Shown here piece after piece: positions 20,129-31,877 of a DNA stretch of 64,000 nucleotides (position 1 is the first letter of the stretch; each line of letters starts with the position of its first letter). Position numbers and translations under genes: made by a program. Location of the stretch: assembly GCF_000282335.1 (NCBI RefSeq), contig NZ_AKJM01000075.1, positions 1-64,000 on the forward strand, written 5' to 3'. The notes below the pieces were generated by a model. It made no database searches. It was given only the letters and a program-made list of their open reading frames with translations, and had not been told where the DNA came from. Source of the stretch: Pseudomonas sp. GM48. Lineage in GTDB: Bacteria; Pseudomonadota; Gammaproteobacteria; Pseudomonadales; Pseudomonadaceae.

Positions 20129-20595
20129 TGCAAAACCGCACCCTGGAAATCGGTGTCGGCCTTTTCTTGCTGGCTGGCATCCTGGCTTTGCTCTTGTTGG
20201 CGTTGCGGGTCAGCGGCCTGTCCCCGACTCCGAGCACCGACACCTATAAACTTTACGCCTACTTCGACAATATCGCCGGTTTGACTGTCAGAGCAAAGGT
20301 GACCATGGCCGGTGTGACCATCGGCAAGGTCACGGCCATCGATCTGGATCGCGACAGTTTCACCGGCCGGGTGACCATGCAGCTGGAAAAACGCATCGAT
20401 AATCTTCCGGCGGACTCTACTGCATCTATCCTGACTGCTGGCCTGTTGGGCGAGAAGTACATCGGTATCAGCGTGGGTGGGGAAGACACCCTGCTCAAGG
20501 ATGGTGGAACCATCCATGACACGCAGTCATCGCTGGTGCTCGAAGACCTGATCGGTAAATTTCTTCTCAATACCGTTAGCAAAGAAGCTAAATGA
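20128..20595 (+). CDS. mlaD: Outer-membrane asymmetry MCE protein MlaD (Ttg2C)
   Basis: 155 aa. One N-terminal membrane helix (about residues 7-28) precedes a single MCE domain (about 38-118, with YFDNIAGLTVRAKVTMAGV). MlaD forms the hexameric ring on the periplasmic face of MlaE. The ATG overlaps the mlaE stop; longer in-frame starts lie inside mlaE. Confidence 0.95.
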   Translation: MQNRTLEIGVGLFLLAGILALLLLALRVSGLSPTPSTDTYKLYAYFDNIAGLTVRAKVTMAGVTIGKVTAIDLDRDSFTGRVTMQLEKRIDNLPADSTASILTAGLLGEKYIGISVGGEDTLLKDGGTIHDTQSSLVLEDLIGKFLLNTVSKEAK

Positions 20596-20606
20596 GGAAC
20601 TGTTAA

Positions 20607-21260
20607 ATGATCTCTATCTTGCGACGTGGCCTGTTGGTACTGCTCGCGGCGCTGCCACTGGTGGCCAATGCCGTGGCGTCACCTTCCGCGCACGATCTGG
20701 TACAGGACACCACTAACCGGATGCTGGCCGATCTGGCGGCCAACAAAGAAAAGTACAAGCAGGATCCGCAGGACTTCTATGCGGCGCTGAACGATATCGT
20801 CGGGCCAGTGGTGGATGCCGAGGGTATTTCCAAGAGCATCATGACGGTCAAATACTCGAAGAAAGCTACGCCTGCGCAGATGAAGACCTTTGAAGAAAAC
20901 TTCAAGAAGGGTCTGTTCCAGTTCTATGGCAATGCCTTGCTGGAGTACAACAACCAGGGCATCACCGTTGAACCTGCCAAGGACGAGTCGGGCGACCGCA
21001 CCAGCGTTGGCATGACCGTCAAGGGCAGCAGCGGCGCGATCTATCCAGTGTCCTACACGCTGGAAAAGATCAATGGCGAGTGGAAGCTGCGTAACGTCAT
21101 CATCAACGGCATCAATATCGGCAAGCTGTTCCGCGATCAGTTCGCCGACGCGATGCAGCGCAATGGCAATGACCTGGACAAGACCATCAATGGTTGGGCC
21201 GGGGAAGTCGCCAAGGCCAAGGAAGCCACCGACAAGAAACCAGGGCAGTCGGCCCAATGA
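20607..21260 (+). CDS. mlaC: Periplasmic phospholipid-binding protein MlaC (Ttg2D)
   Basis: 217 aa. The signal peptide covers residues 1 to about 24 (LLVLLAALPLVANAVA). The mature protein is an MlaC/Ttg2D fold that shuttles phospholipid between the outer-membrane MlaA complex and MlaD. The 3' end overlaps mlaB by 4 bp (ATGA). Confidence 0.95.
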   Translation: MISILRRGLLVLLAALPLVANAVASPSAHDLVQDTTNRMLADLAANKEKYKQDPQDFYAALNDIVGPVVDAEGISKSIMTVKYSKKATPAQMKTFEENFKKGLFQFYGNALLEYNNQGITVEPAKDESGDRTSVGMTVKGSSGAIYPVSYTLEKINGEWKLRNVIINGINIGKLFRDQFADAMQRNGNDLDKTINGWAGEVAKAKEATDKKPGQSAQ

Positions 21261-21562
21261 GTGAATCGGCAGTCCAGATGGATGAAACGGGCGAGTTGCG
21301 ACTCAGCGGCGTGCTGGATTACCGCACCGGTCCTGGCCTGCGCGAGCAGGGCAAGGCGCTGATCAAGGCCAGCAAGGCCGTGGCGCTGGTGGTCGATTGC
21401 TCGGCGGTGACCAAGTCCAGCAGTGTCGGTTTGTCGTTGCTGCTGTGTTTCATCCGCGATGCGCAGGAGGCCGGCAAGGCCCTGAGCATCCGTGGGATGC
21501 CGGACGACATGCGTGAAATCGCTCAGGTCAGCGAAATGACCGAGCTGTTGGCGCATCCCTGA
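21257..21562 (+). CDS. mlaB: STAS-domain protein MlaB
   Basis: 101 aa STAS domain. The conserved segment CSAVTKSSSVGLSLLL contains the serine/threonine cluster at the tip of the STAS helix. MlaB binds the ATPase MlaF and stabilises the complex. The ATG overlaps the mlaC stop (ATGA). Confidence 0.92.
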   Translation: MSESAVQMDETGELRLSGVLDYRTGPGLREQGKALIKASKAVALVVDCSAVTKSSSVGLSLLLCFIRDAQEAGKALSIRGMPDDMREIAQVSEMTELLAHP

Positions 21563-21576
21563 ACCGCATCTATAAA

Positions 21577-21632
21577 GAAGCCCCCCGTCAGAGTCCTGTG
21601 AATCCGGGGTTCGCAGGCGCGGGGCTTTTTTG
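21577..21632 (+). terminator. Intrinsic terminator after mlaB
   Basis: AAGCCCCCCG pairs with GCGCGGGGCTT around a long loop and is followed by a T-run. It ends the mla transcript just before ibaG. Confidence 0.75.
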
Positions 21633-21677
21633 TATGATGTCCGACCCGCGCGCACAGGGCGCCGATTGAGGTTGAGC

Positions 21678-23205
<1,528 letters not shown>

Positions 23206-23250
23206 TTTCTGCTGCATGGGCACAGGGAGGTGCCCGTTGGATTGTTGTAG

Positions 23251-23273
23251 GTCGAGCCGGTTTCCGGCTCGAC
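23251..23273 (+). terminator. Hairpin between murA and hisG
   Basis: GTCGAGCCGG, loop TTT, CCGGCTCGAC: a perfect 10-bp stem 46 bp after the murA stop. There is no T-run, so termination is uncertain. Confidence 0.4.
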
Positions 23274-23333
23274 GCGTGTCCGGCGCCGATTGCGACCGGG
23301 CATAAGATTCCTGATTAAGGGCTGACGTTTCCC

Positions 23334-23969
23334 ATGCTGACTATCGCACTGTCCAAGGGCCGCATCCTTGACGACACCCTGCCGCTTCTGGCTGAAGCGG
23401 GCATCGTGCCGACCGAGAATCCGGACAAGAGCCGCAAGCTGATCATCCCCACGACCCAGGACGATGTCCGTCTGCTGATCGTGCGTGCCACCGATGTGCC
23501 GACCTATGTCGAACATGGTGCTGCCGACCTCGGCGTCGCCGGTAAAGATGTGCTGATGGAATACGGCGGCCAGGGCCTGTACGAGCCGCTGGACCTGCAA
23601 ATCGCCCAGTGCAAGCTGATGACCGCCGGTAAAGTCGGCGCGGTCGAGCCCAAGGGCCGCCTGCGTATCGCTACCAAGTTCGTCAACGTCGCCAAGCGCT
23701 ACTACGCCGAGCAGGGCCGTCAGGTCGACATCATCAAGCTCTACGGCTCGATGGAGCTGGCGCCGCTGATCGGTCTGGCAGACAAGATCATCGACGTGGT
23801 CGACACCGGTAACACGCTGCGGGCCAACGGCCTGGAGCCACAGGATTTCATCGCGGCCATCAGCTCCCGGCTGATCGTCAACAAGGCTTCGATGAAAATG
23901 CAGCACGCCCGTATCCAGGCGTTGATCGACACCCTGCGCAAGGCAGTGGAGTCTCGACACCGCGGCTGA
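23334..23969 (+). CDS. hisG: ATP phosphoribosyltransferase, short form HisG(S)
   Basis: 211 aa catalytic protein for the first step of histidine synthesis. It is the short form and lacks the C-terminal ACT-like regulatory domain, so it should need the HisZ subunit for activity and feedback control. No hisZ lies in this window. The phosphate-binding segment [14 protein letters not shown] is present. hisG is followed by a strong terminator and then hisD. Confidence 0.96.
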   Translation: MLTIALSKGRILDDTLPLLAEAGIVPTENPDKSRKLIIPTTQDDVRLLIVRATDVPTYVEHGAADLGVAGKDVLMEYGGQGLYEPLDLQIAQCKLMTAGKVGAVEPKGRLRIATKFVNVAKRYYAEQGRQVDIIKLYGSMELAPLIGLADKIIDVVDTGNTLRANGLEPQDFIAAISSRLIVNKASMKMQHARIQALIDTLRKAVESRHRG

Positions 23970-24021
23970 TTCACCTGCGCGACCGCAAGGCGCACCGTCT
24001 ATCCGCCTCATAGCCAGAATT

Positions 24022-24070
24022 CTCAGGTGCCCAAGCGGATCGAATGTTAGCTTCGGGCGCCTGAGTTTTT
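24022..24070 (+). terminator. Intrinsic terminator between hisG and hisD
   Basis: CTCAGGTGCCC pairs with GGGCGCCTGAG over 11 bp (one G-T wobble) with a 22-nt loop and a TTTTT run directly after. It sits inside what would otherwise look like a hisGDC operon, 24 bp before the hisD start. Confidence 0.88.
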
Positions 24071-24093
24071 GCCATTCCTATGAGGCTCTCGCT

Positions 24094-25419
24094 ATGACCG
24101 CACTGACTGCAATTCGCCGACTCAACGCTGCTGACCCGGATTTCGCACATCATCTGGATCATCTGCTGAGCTGGGAAAGTGTGTCTGACGACTCGGTCAA
24201 TCAGCGGGTGCTGGACATCATCAAGGCCGTGCGCGAGCGTGGCGACGCGGCACTAGTGGAATTCACCCGGCAGTTCGACGGCCTGGACGTGGCGTCCATG
24301 GCCGACCTGATCCTGCCGCGTGAGCGCCTGGAACTGGCGCTCACGCGCATCTCCGTGGCCCAGCGTGAAGCCCTGGAAGTCGCCGCGGCTCGTGTGCGCA
24401 GCTACCACGAAAAACAGAAGCAGGACTCCTGGAGCTACACCGAGGCCGACGGCACCGTACTGGGCCAGAAAGTCACGCCGCTGGACCGCGCGGGTCTGTA
24501 CGTGCCGGGCGGCAAGGCGTCGTACCCGTCGTCGGTGTTGATGAACGCGATTCCGGCCAAGGTCGCCGGCGTCACCGAAGTGGTCATGGTCGTACCGACC
24601 CCGCGCGGTGAAATCAATGAGCTGGTGCTGGCCGCGGCCTGCATCGCCGGTGTCGACCGTGTGTTCACCATCGGTGGCGCCCAGGCCGTCGCGGCACTGG
24701 CTTACGGCACCGAAAGCGTGCCGAAGGTCGACAAGGTGGTCGGCCCGGGCAACATCTATGTGGCTACCGCCAAGCGCCACGTGTTTGGCCAGGTCGGTAT
24801 CGACATGATCGCCGGCCCTTCGGAAATCCTCGTGGTGTGCGACGGCCAGACCGATCCGGACTGGATTGCCATGGACCTGTTCTCCCAGGCCGAGCACGAC
24901 GAAGACGCCCAGGCCATTCTGGTCAGCCCCGATGCCGAGTTCCTCGACAAGGTCGCCGCCAGCATCGCCAAGTTGATGCCGACCATGGAGCGTGCCGCGA
25001 TCATCGAAACCTCGATCAATGGCCGTGGTGCACTGATCAAGGTTCGCGACATGGAGCAAGCCATCGAAGTCGCCAACCGCATCGCGCCGGAGCACCTCGA
25101 GTTGTCCGTTGCCGATCCACAAGCCTGGTTGCCGCACATCCGCCACGCCGGTGCAATCTTCATGGGTCGTCACACATCCGAAGCCCTGGGTGATTACTGC
25201 GCCGGCCCGAACCACGTGTTGCCGACTTCCGGCACTGCACGGTTTTCTTCGCCGCTGGGCGTGTATGACTTCCAGAAACGTTCGTCGATCATCTTCTGCT
25301 CCGAGCAGGGCGCGTCCGTTCTGGGCAAGACCGCATCCGTGCTGGCCCGTGGCGAGTCGTTGACCGCCCACGCGCGTAGCGCTGAATACCGTATCGTTGA
25401 CGACAAGCAGGTGAAATGA
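24094..25419 (+). CDS. hisD: Histidinol dehydrogenase
   Basis: 441 aa zinc-dependent NAD enzyme for the last two oxidation steps of histidine synthesis. Conserved elements seen are [13 protein letters not shown], the metal-binding [11 protein letters not shown] and the catalytic RIAPEHLEL Glu-His pair. It overlaps the leader of hisC, whose ATG starts 2 bp after the hisD stop. Confidence 0.97.
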   Translation: MTALTAIRRLNAADPDFAHHLDHLLSWESVSDDSVNQRVLDIIKAVRERGDAALVEFTRQFDGLDVASMADLILPRERLELALTRISVAQREALEVAAARVRSYHEKQKQDSWSYTEADGTVLGQKVTPLDRAGLYVPGGKASYPSSVLMNAIPAKVAGVTEVVMVVPTPRGEINELVLAAACIAGVDRVFTIGGAQAVAALAYGTESVPKVDKVVGPGNIYVATAKRHVFGQVGIDMIAGPSEILVVCDGQTDPDWIAMDLFSQAEHDEDAQAILVSPDAEFLDKVAASIAKLMPTMERAAIIETSINGRGALIKVRDMEQAIEVANRIAPEHLELSVADPQAWLPHIRHAGAIFMGRHTSEALGDYCAGPNHVLPTSGTARFSSPLGVYDFQKRSSIIFCSEQGASVLGKTASVLARGESLTAHARSAEYRIVDDKQVK

Positions 25420-25421
25420 AG

Positions 25422-26474
25422 ATGAGTAAATTCTGGAGCCCATTCGTCAAGGATCTGGTGCCTTACGTACCGGGCGAGCAGCCCAAGCTGACCAAACTGG
25501 TCAAGCTCAACACCAACGAAAACCCCTACGGCCCATCGCCGAAAGCCCTCGCGGCGATGCAAACCGAACTGAATGACAACCTGCGTCTGTACCCGGACCC
25601 GAACAGCGATGTGCTCAAGCAAGCCGTCGCCAGGTACTACGGCGTGCAAGGCAATCAGGTGTTTCTCGGCAACGGTTCCGATGAAGTGCTGGCGCACATC
25701 TTCCACGGTTTGCTGCAGCACGATCAGCCGCTGTTGTTCCCGGACATCAGCTACAGCTTCTATCCGGTTTACTGCGGGTTGTATGGCATCAAGTTCGATG
25801 CGGTGCCGCTGGACGAGCAGTTCCGGATCAACCCGGCGGACTACGCCAGACCGAATGGCGGGATCATTTTCCCTAACCCGAACGCACCGACCGGTTGCCT
25901 GTTGGCGCTGGAGGCGGTCGAGCAGATCCTCAAGGCCAGCCCGGATTCCGTGGTCGTGGTGGACGAGGCTTACATCGATTTCGGCGGAGAAACGGCGATT
26001 ACGCTGGTGGACCGCTATCCAAACCTGCTGGTGACCCAGACCCTGTCCAAGTCCCGCTCCCTGGCCGGTCTACGGGTTGGCTTGGCGGTCGGGCATCCGG
26101 ACCTGATCGAGGCGCTGGAGCGGATCAAGAACAGCTTCAACTCCTATCCGCTGGATCGTATGGCCAATGTCGGTGCAGCCGCCGCATTCGAAGATCGCGA
26201 GTACTTCGACAAGACCTGCCGTTTGGTTATCGAACACCGTGAATGGGTGATTGCGCAGCTGGAAGGGAAGGGCTTTGAAGTGCTGCCGTCGGCGGCGAAT
26301 TTCATTTTCGCCCGTCACCCCCGGCACGATGCGGCAGGTATCGCGGCTAAATTGCGCGAACAGGGCGTGATTGTCCGGCACTTCAAGCAGGCGCGGATTG
26401 CCCAGTTCCTGCGGATCTCCATCGGCACGCCAGAGCAGAACCAGGCGCTGATCGACGGCCTAGGCGACCTCTAA
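25422..26474 (+). CDS. hisC: Histidinol-phosphate aminotransferase
   Basis: 350 aa fold-type I PLP aminotransferase. The Schiff-base lysine is Lys210 in [15 protein letters not shown]. It converts imidazole acetol phosphate to histidinol phosphate. Of two close ATGs (25416, 25422), the second is chosen because the first overlaps the hisD stop and MSKFWSP is the usual Pseudomonas N-terminus. hisD-hisC-algW is the P. aeruginosa order. Confidence 0.96.
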   Translation: MSKFWSPFVKDLVPYVPGEQPKLTKLVKLNTNENPYGPSPKALAAMQTELNDNLRLYPDPNSDVLKQAVARYYGVQGNQVFLGNGSDEVLAHIFHGLLQHDQPLLFPDISYSFYPVYCGLYGIKFDAVPLDEQFRINPADYARPNGGIIFPNPNAPTGCLLALEAVEQILKASPDSVVVVDEAYIDFGGETAITLVDRYPNLLVTQTLSKSRSLAGLRVGLAVGHPDLIEALERIKNSFNSYPLDRMANVGAAAAFEDREYFDKTCRLVIEHREWVIAQLEGKGFEVLPSAANFIFARHPRHDAAGIAAKLREQGVIVRHFKQARIAQFLRISIGTPEQNQALIDGLGDL

Positions 26475-26483
26475 ACCACCGCC

Positions 26484-26584
26484 AACCCTGTGGGAGCGGG
26501 CTTGCTCGCGAAAGCGGTGTGTCAGTTAACTTCTGCGTCGACTGACACACCGCTTTCGCGAGCAAGCCCGCTCCCACAAGGGTT
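26484..26584. repeat. REP palindrome (GTGGGAGCGGGC type), near-perfect 101-bp inverted repeat
   Basis: AACCCTGTGGGAGCGGGCTT and its continuation into CTCGCGAAAGCGGTGTGTCA are mirrored almost perfectly on the right arm. The arms are about 45 bp each. It lies between the convergent ends of hisC and algW and may act as a 3'-end barrier for both. Confidence 0.95.
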
Positions 26585-26598
26585 TGTGTGTTGGCCAG

Positions 26599-27759
26599 TT
26601 ACTCTTCTTCTTTCTCTTGGACCGGTGCCGGTGGCGGACGCAAACCGATTTCCGCGGTCAGCTTGAGTTCGTTGCCGTTGCGCATCACCTGGATCGTGAC
26701 CTTGTCCGTCGGCTTGATCCGCGCCACCTGATTCATCGAGCGACGGCCATCGCCGGCCGGTTCGCCGTCGATGGAAAGAATCACATCACCCAATTGCAGG
26801 CCGGCCTTCTGTGCCGGACCATCACGGAAAATCCCCGCCACGACAATGCCCGGACGCCCGGACAAGCCGAACGACTCGGCCAGTTCCTGGGTCAGCGGCT
26901 GCACTTCGATACCCAGCCAGCCACGAATCACCTGGCCGTGCTCGATGATCGACTTCATCACTTCCATCGCCAGCTTCACCGGGATCGCGAAACCGATGCC
27001 CTGGGAGCCGCCGGACTTGGAGAAGATCGCCGTGTTGATGCCGGTCAGGTTGCCAATGGCATCCACCAGCGCACCGCCGGAGTTGCCGGGGTTGATTGCG
27101 GCGTCGGTCTGGATGAAGTCTTCGTAGTTGTTCAGGCCCAGTTGATTACGCCCGGTGGCGCTGATAATGCCCATGGTTACGGTCTGGCCAACGCCGAACG
27201 GGTTGCCGATGGCCAGCGCCACGTCGCCGATGCGGATGTTGTCGGAGCGCCCCACGGTGATCGACGGCAGGTTCTTCAGGTCGATTTTCAGAACCGCGAG
27301 GTCAGTCTCCGGGTCGCTGCCGATCACCCGCGCCAGGGTTTCCCGGCCGTCCTTGAGCGCCACCACGATCTGGTCGGCGCCGCTGGTCACGTGGTTGTTG
27401 GTCAGGATGTAGCCTTCCGGGCTCATGATCACGCCGGAGCCGAGGCTCGACTCCATGCGCTTCTGCTTGGGCGAGTTGTCGCCAAAGAAGCGGCGGAACT
27501 GCGGATCTTCGAACAATGGATGGTTGGGTTTGTTGATGACTTTGGTGGTGTACAGGTTCACCACCGACGGTGCGGCGGTGGTTACCGCGTCGGCATAGGA
27601 CACCGGGCCCTGCTGCATGCTGGTGGTTTGTGGAGCTTGCTGCAGATTGACGTCGAGGCTTGGAAGCCCGACCCACTGCGGGTAACGCTGGATGATTAAC
27701 AGAGCGACAAGCACGCCAGCCAACAGCGGCCAGCCGGAAAAACGCAGCGCCTTGAGCAT
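26599..27759 (-). CDS. algW: Periplasmic serine protease AlgW (DegS-type regulated intramembrane proteolysis)
   Basis: 386 aa HtrA-family protease. One N-terminal membrane anchor (about residues 10-24) is followed by a trypsin-like domain with His123, Asp153 and Ser227 (NPGNSGG) and a single C-terminal PDZ domain. AlgW starts cleavage of the anti-sigma factor MucA, releasing AlgU (sigma-22) for alginate and envelope-stress genes. Assigned to AlgW rather than MucD because it is anchored, has one PDZ domain and follows hisC, as in P. aeruginosa. Confidence 0.94.
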   Translation of the reverse strand: MLKALRFSGWPLLAGVLVALLIIQRYPQWVGLPSLDVNLQQAPQTTSMQQGPVSYADAVTTAAPSVVNLYTTKVINKPNHPLFEDPQFRRFFGDNSPKQKRMESSLGSGVIMSPEGYILTNNHVTSGADQIVVALKDGRETLARVIGSDPETDLAVLKIDLKNLPSITVGRSDNIRIGDVALAIGNPFGVGQTVTMGIISATGRNQLGLNNYEDFIQTDAAINPGNSGGALVDAIGNLTGINTAIFSKSGGSQGIGFAIPVKLAMEVMKSIIEHGQVIRGWLGIEVQPLTQELAESFGLSGRPGIVVAGIFRDGPAQKAGLQLGDVILSIDGEPAGDGRRSMNQVARIKPTDKVTIQVMRNGNELKLTAEIGLRPPPAPVQEKEEE

Positions 27760-27862
27760 TAAGCACGTCCTGAGAGAGTTGCAGGCGGTCTAAGACCGCT
27801 CATAATGACGCGCATTATACGAGGCCGCGCGCGCCTCTGAACGGGATATTTAGGAGTCTTTT

Positions 27863-28621
27863 ATGGCCGTCGCCCTGAGCACCCTGGTCGAAGAAGCCGA
27901 CCGTTACCTCAGCAGTTCGAAAATTGCCGATTATTGCCCCAACGGCCTGCAAGTCGAAGGTCGGCCGCAGGTAATGCGCATCGTTAGTGGTGTGACTGCC
28001 AGCCAGGCCTTGCTCGACGCTGCCGTGGAGGCCAATGCCGACCTGGTGCTGGTGCATCACGGCTACTTCTGGAAGGGCGAGAACCCGTGCATCACCGGCA
28101 TGAAACAACGCCGCCTGAAGACCTTGCTCAAGCACGATATCAGCCTGTTGTCCTATCACCTGCCGCTGGATCTGCACCCGGACGTCGGCAATAACGTGCA
28201 GCTCGCGCGGCAGCTCGATATCACCGTCGAAGGGCCGCTGGATCCGGACAATCTGAAGATTGTCGGCCTGGTCGGCTCGCTGAATGACCCGATGACGCCC
28301 CGGGATTTCGCCCGCCGTGTCCAGGAAGTGATGGGCCGTGAGCCGCTGTTGATCGAAGGCAGTGCAATGATCCGCCGCGTCGGCTGGTGCACGGGTGGTG
28401 GCCAGGGTTACATCGATCAGGCCATTCTGGCAGGCGTCGATCTGTACCTCAGCGGCGAGGCTTCCGAGCAAACTTTCCACAGTGCCCGGGAAAACGACAT
28501 CAGTTTTATCGCCGCCGGTCACCACGCGACCGAGCGCTACGGCGTTCAGGCGTTGGGGGATTACCTGGCGCGACGCTTTGCGCTGGAGCACATCTTCATC
28601 GATTGCCCGAATCCGATTTGA
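27863..28621 (+). CDS. NIF3-like protein (YbgI family, GTP cyclohydrolase I type 2-like)
   Basis: 252 aa NIF3/DUF34 protein with conserved metal-binding elements: VHHGYFWKGE, DLHPDVGNN and the C-terminal AGHHATERYG. It is a di-metal protein of unsettled function; older annotations as GTP cyclohydrolase type 2 are not proven. It is divergent from algW with a 103-bp gap. Confidence 0.9.
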   Translation: MAVALSTLVEEADRYLSSSKIADYCPNGLQVEGRPQVMRIVSGVTASQALLDAAVEANADLVLVHHGYFWKGENPCITGMKQRRLKTLLKHDISLLSYHLPLDLHPDVGNNVQLARQLDITVEGPLDPDNLKIVGLVGSLNDPMTPRDFARRVQEVMGREPLLIEGSAMIRRVGWCTGGGQGYIDQAILAGVDLYLSGEASEQTFHSARENDISFIAAGHHATERYGVQALGDYLARRFALEHIFIDCPNPI

Positions 28622-28630
28622 ATCCGGGAT

Positions 28631-28738
28631 CCCCTGTAGGAGCGAGCTTGCTCGCGATGAACCTGAGAACACCGCGGGGTGTCAGGCTGCCAGCGTTATC
28701 GTTGACGACCATCGCGAGCAAGCTCGCTCCTACAGGGG
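28631..28738. repeat. REP palindrome pair (GTAGGAGCGAGC type)
   Basis: CCCCTGTAGGAGCGAGCTTG and its reverse complement ending CTCCTACAGGGG enclose about 55 bp. It lies 10 bp after the NIF3-like gene. Confidence 0.9.
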
Positions 28739-28880
28739 GGGCATCTGTGCCCAAACGGGCAGGCATATTCATATGCTCTTTCGATCTAGTTGGCGTCCTG
28801 ATTAGAAGAGGTCGCTGTGCTAGGATCCCCGCTCGAACACGGCCCGCTGGCCGTTCATAAGAAAGCTTTCGTGAGTAGCC

Positions 28881-29798
28881 ATGGTCGACAAACTGACGCA
28901 TCTGAAACAGCTGGAGGCGGAAAGCATCCACATCATCCGCGAGGTGGCCGCCGAGTTCGACAACCCGGTGATGCTGTACTCCATCGGTAAAGACTCCGCC
29001 GTGATGCTGCATCTGGCACGCAAGGCGTTCTTCCCGGGCAAGCTGCCGTTTCCGGTGATGCACGTCGACACTCGCTGGAAATTCCAGGAGATGTACGCCT
29101 TCCGTGACAAGATGGTCGCCGAACTGGGCCTCGACCTGATCACCCACGTCAACCCGGATGGCGTGGCGCAGAACATCAACCCATTCACCCACGGCAGCGC
29201 CAAGCACACCGACATCATGAAGACCGAGGGCCTGAAGCAGGCACTCGACAAGTATGGTTTCGACGCAGCATTCGGCGGCGCCCGTCGCGATGAAGAGAAA
29301 TCCCGCGCCAAGGAGCGCGTGTACTCGTTCCGCGACAGCAAGCACCGCTGGGACCCGAAAAACCAGCGTCCAGAGCTGTGGAACGTCTACAACGGCAAGG
29401 TCAACAAGGGCGAGTCGATCCGCGTCTTCCCGCTGTCGAACTGGACCGAGCTGGACATCTGGCAGTACATCTACCTTGAAGGCATCCCGATCGTTCCGTT
29501 GTATTTCGCTGCCGAGCGCGAAGTCATCGAGAAGAACGGCACGCTGATCATGATCGACGACGAACGCATCCTCGAGCACCTGAGCGACGAAGACAAAGCG
29601 CGCATCGTCAAAAAGAAAGTGCGTTTCCGTACCCTTGGTTGCTACCCGTTGACGGGCGCGGTGGAGTCCGAGGCCGAAAGCCTCACGGACATCATTCAGG
29701 AAATGCTCCTGACGCGAACTTCCGAGCGCCAGGGCCGTGTCATCGACCACGATGGCGCCGGCTCGATGGAAGACAAAAAACGTCAAGGTTATTTCTAA
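28881..29798 (+). CDS. cysD: Sulfate adenylyltransferase subunit 2 CysD
   Basis: 305 aa PP-loop protein ([12 protein letters not shown]) of the PAPS-reductase/ATP-sulfurylase family. With CysN it makes adenosine phosphosulfate from sulfate and ATP, driven by GTP hydrolysis, in assimilatory sulfate reduction. cysNC starts 9 bp downstream, so they form one operon. A CysB-type promoter is expected between the REP and the start but no clear site was recognised. Confidence 0.97.
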   Translation: MVDKLTHLKQLEAESIHIIREVAAEFDNPVMLYSIGKDSAVMLHLARKAFFPGKLPFPVMHVDTRWKFQEMYAFRDKMVAELGLDLITHVNPDGVAQNINPFTHGSAKHTDIMKTEGLKQALDKYGFDAAFGGARRDEEKSRAKERVYSFRDSKHRWDPKNQRPELWNVYNGKVNKGESIRVFPLSNWTELDIWQYIYLEGIPIVPLYFAAEREVIEKNGTLIMIDDERILEHLSDEDKARIVKKKVRFRTLGCYPLTGAVESEAESLTDIIQEMLLTRTSERQGRVIDHDGAGSMEDKKRQGYF

Positions 29799-29807
29799 GG
29801 GGCTGTC

Positions 29808-31706
29808 ATGTCGCATCAATCTGATTTGATCAGCGAGGACATCCTCGCCTACCTGGGCCAGCACGAACGTAAAGAGCTGCTGCGCTTCCTGACCTGCGGT
29901 AACGTCGACGACGGCAAGAGCACCCTGATCGGGCGCCTGCTGCACGACTCCAAGATGATCTACGAAGATCACCTGGAAGCGATTACCCGCGACTCGAAAA
30001 AAGTCGGCACCACCGGTGAAGACATCGACCTGGCGTTGCTGGTCGACGGCCTGCAGGCCGAGCGTGAACAAGGCATCACCATCGATGTCGCGTACCGCTA
30101 TTTCTCCACCGCCAAGCGTAAATTCATCATCGCCGACACCCCCGGCCATGAGCAGTACACCCGCAACATGGCCACCGGTGCGTCCACCTGCGACCTGGCG
30201 ATCATCCTGGTCGACGCCCGTTACGGCGTGCAGACCCAGACCCGTCGCCACAGCTTCATCGCCTCCCTGCTGGGCATCAAGCACATCGTTGTGGCCATCA
30301 ACAAGATGGACCTCAAGGACTTCGATCAGGGCGTGTTCGAGTCGATCAAGGCCGACTACCTGCAGTTCGCCGAAGGCTTGAAGATGAAGCCGACCAGCAT
30401 GCACTTCGTGCCGATGTCGGCACTGAAAGGCGACAACGTGGTGAACAAGTCCGAGCGCTCGCCGTGGTACACCGGTCAGTCGCTGATGGAAATCCTCGAG
30501 ACCGTGGAAGTGGCGGGCGATCGCAACTTCACCGATCTGCGTTTCCCGGTGCAGTACGTCAACCGTCCGAACCTGAACTTCCGTGGCTTCGCCGGTACGC
30601 TGGCCAGCGGCATCGTCAAGAAAGGCGACGAAGTCGTGGTACTGCCGTCGGGCAAGAGCAGCCGCGTGAAATCCATCGTCACCTTCGAAGGTGAACTGGA
30701 GCACGCCGGTCCTGGCCAGGCGGTGACGCTGACCATGGAAGACGAAATCGACATCTCCCGTGGTGACCTGTTGGTGCATGCCGACAACGTGCCGCCGGTG
30801 ACCGACAGCTTCGAAGCGATGCTGGTGTGGATGGCTGAAGAGCCGATGCTGCCGGGCAAGAAATACGACATCAAGCGTGCCACCAGTTATGTGCCAGGTT
30901 CCATCGCCAGCATCGTCAACAAGGTCGACGTGAACACCCTGGAGGAAGGCCCGGCCAGCGCGTTGCAGCTGAACGAAATCGGCAAGGTCAAGATCGCGCT
31001 CGATGCGCCGATTGCCCTCGACGGTTACGACAGCAACCGCACCACTGGCGCGTTCATCATCATCGACCGCCTGACCAACGGCACCGTCGGCGCCGGCATG
31101 ATTGTCGCCCAACCGCTGGTACATGGCACGAGCACGCACCACGGCAAACTGGCTCACGTCGCCACGGAAGAACGCGCACAGCGTTTCGGCCAGCAACCGG
31201 CCACCGTGCTGTTCAGCGGCTTGTCGGGCGCGGGCAAGAGCACTCTGGCGTATGCGGTTGAACGCAAGCTGTTCGACCTGGGCCGTGCGGTGTTCGTGCT
31301 CGATGGCCAGAACCTGCGTCACGACCTGAACAAAGGTCTGCCACAGGATCGCGCCGGGCGTACCGAGAACTGGCGTCGTGCCGCGCACGTTGCACGTCAG
31401 TTCAACGAAGCCGGTCTGCTGACCCTGGCGGCGTTCGTTGCGCCGAGCGCCGAAGGTCGTGAGCAGGCCCGGGAACTGATCGGCAAGGAACGTCTGCTGA
31501 CGGTCTACGTCCAGGCTTCGCCGACGGTTTGTGCCGAGCGTGATCCGCAAGGCCTGTACGCGGCTGCCGGGGATAACATCCCGGGCGAATCCTTCCCGTA
31601 CGACGTGCCGCTGGATGCCGACCTGGTGATCGACACCCAGTCCGTGTCGTTGGAAGAAGGCGTCAAGCAAGTGCTGGCTCTACTGCGTGAGCGTGGGGCG
31701 ATCTAA
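29808..31706 (+). CDS. cysNC: CysNC: sulfate adenylyltransferase subunit 1 fused to APS kinase
   Basis: 632 aa, two enzymes in one chain. The N-terminal EF-Tu-like GTPase (CysN) has [23 protein letters not shown] and NKMD. The C-terminal APS kinase (CysC) has a P-loop GLSGAGKST near residue 472 and the [16 protein letters not shown] segment. The fusion makes APS and then PAPS without release. CysN-CysC fusions are usual in Pseudomonas, unlike the separate genes of E. coli. A strong terminator follows. Confidence 0.97.
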   Translation: MSHQSDLISEDILAYLGQHERKELLRFLTCGNVDDGKSTLIGRLLHDSKMIYEDHLEAITRDSKKVGTTGEDIDLALLVDGLQAEREQGITIDVAYRYFSTAKRKFIIADTPGHEQYTRNMATGASTCDLAIILVDARYGVQTQTRRHSFIASLLGIKHIVVAINKMDLKDFDQGVFESIKADYLQFAEGLKMKPTSMHFVPMSALKGDNVVNKSERSPWYTGQSLMEILETVEVAGDRNFTDLRFPVQYVNRPNLNFRGFAGTLASGIVKKGDEVVVLPSGKSSRVKSIVTFEGELEHAGPGQAVTLTMEDEIDISRGDLLVHADNVPPVTDSFEAMLVWMAEEPMLPGKKYDIKRATSYVPGSIASIVNKVDVNTLEEGPASALQLNEIGKVKIALDAPIALDGYDSNRTTGAFIIIDRLTNGTVGAGMIVAQPLVHGTSTHHGKLAHVATEERAQRFGQQPATVLFSGLSGAGKSTLAYAVERKLFDLGRAVFVLDGQNLRHDLNKGLPQDRAGRTENWRRAAHVARQFNEAGLLTLAAFVAPSAEGREQARELIGKERLLTVYVQASPTVCAERDPQGLYAAAGDNIPGESFPYDVPLDADLVIDTQSVSLEEGVKQVLALLRERGAI

Positions 31707-31721
31707 GCCTCAGTCGTAATG

Positions 31722-31760
31722 AAAAACCCGCCGATGAGTGATCATCGGCGGGTTTTTTTA
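31722..31760 (+). terminator. Intrinsic terminator after cysNC
   Basis: AAAAACCCGCCGATGA and TCATCGGCGGGTTTTTTT form a 14-bp stem with a T-run. The A-run on the left could also allow minus-strand termination. Confidence 0.95.
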
Positions 31761-31781
31761 TTTGAGATCGACTCGATCAAA

Positions 31782-31871
31782 TGTGGGAGCGGGCTTGCTC
31801 GCGAATGCGGTGTGCCATTCAACATTGAAGCTGGCTGATCCACCGCTTTCGCGAGCAAGCCCGCTCCCACA
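31782..31871. repeat. REP palindrome (GTGGGAGCGGGC type)
   Basis: TGTGGGAGCGGGCTTGCTCG on the left and the reverse complement ending CCCGCTCCCACA on the right. The right arm ends 7 bp from the stop of the minus-strand acyltransferase gene. Confidence 0.92.
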
Positions 31872-31877
31872 GGGGGA

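Noticed and set aside
26484..26584. REP pairs as a CRISPR array
   Set aside because: The repeats are inverted pairs of variable sequence, not equal direct repeats with unique spacers.
28596..31670. 1024-codon open frame on the minus strand over cysD/cysNC
   Set aside because: It is antisense to two well-recognised genes, has no family-like content and arises from the high-GC third positions of the real genes.
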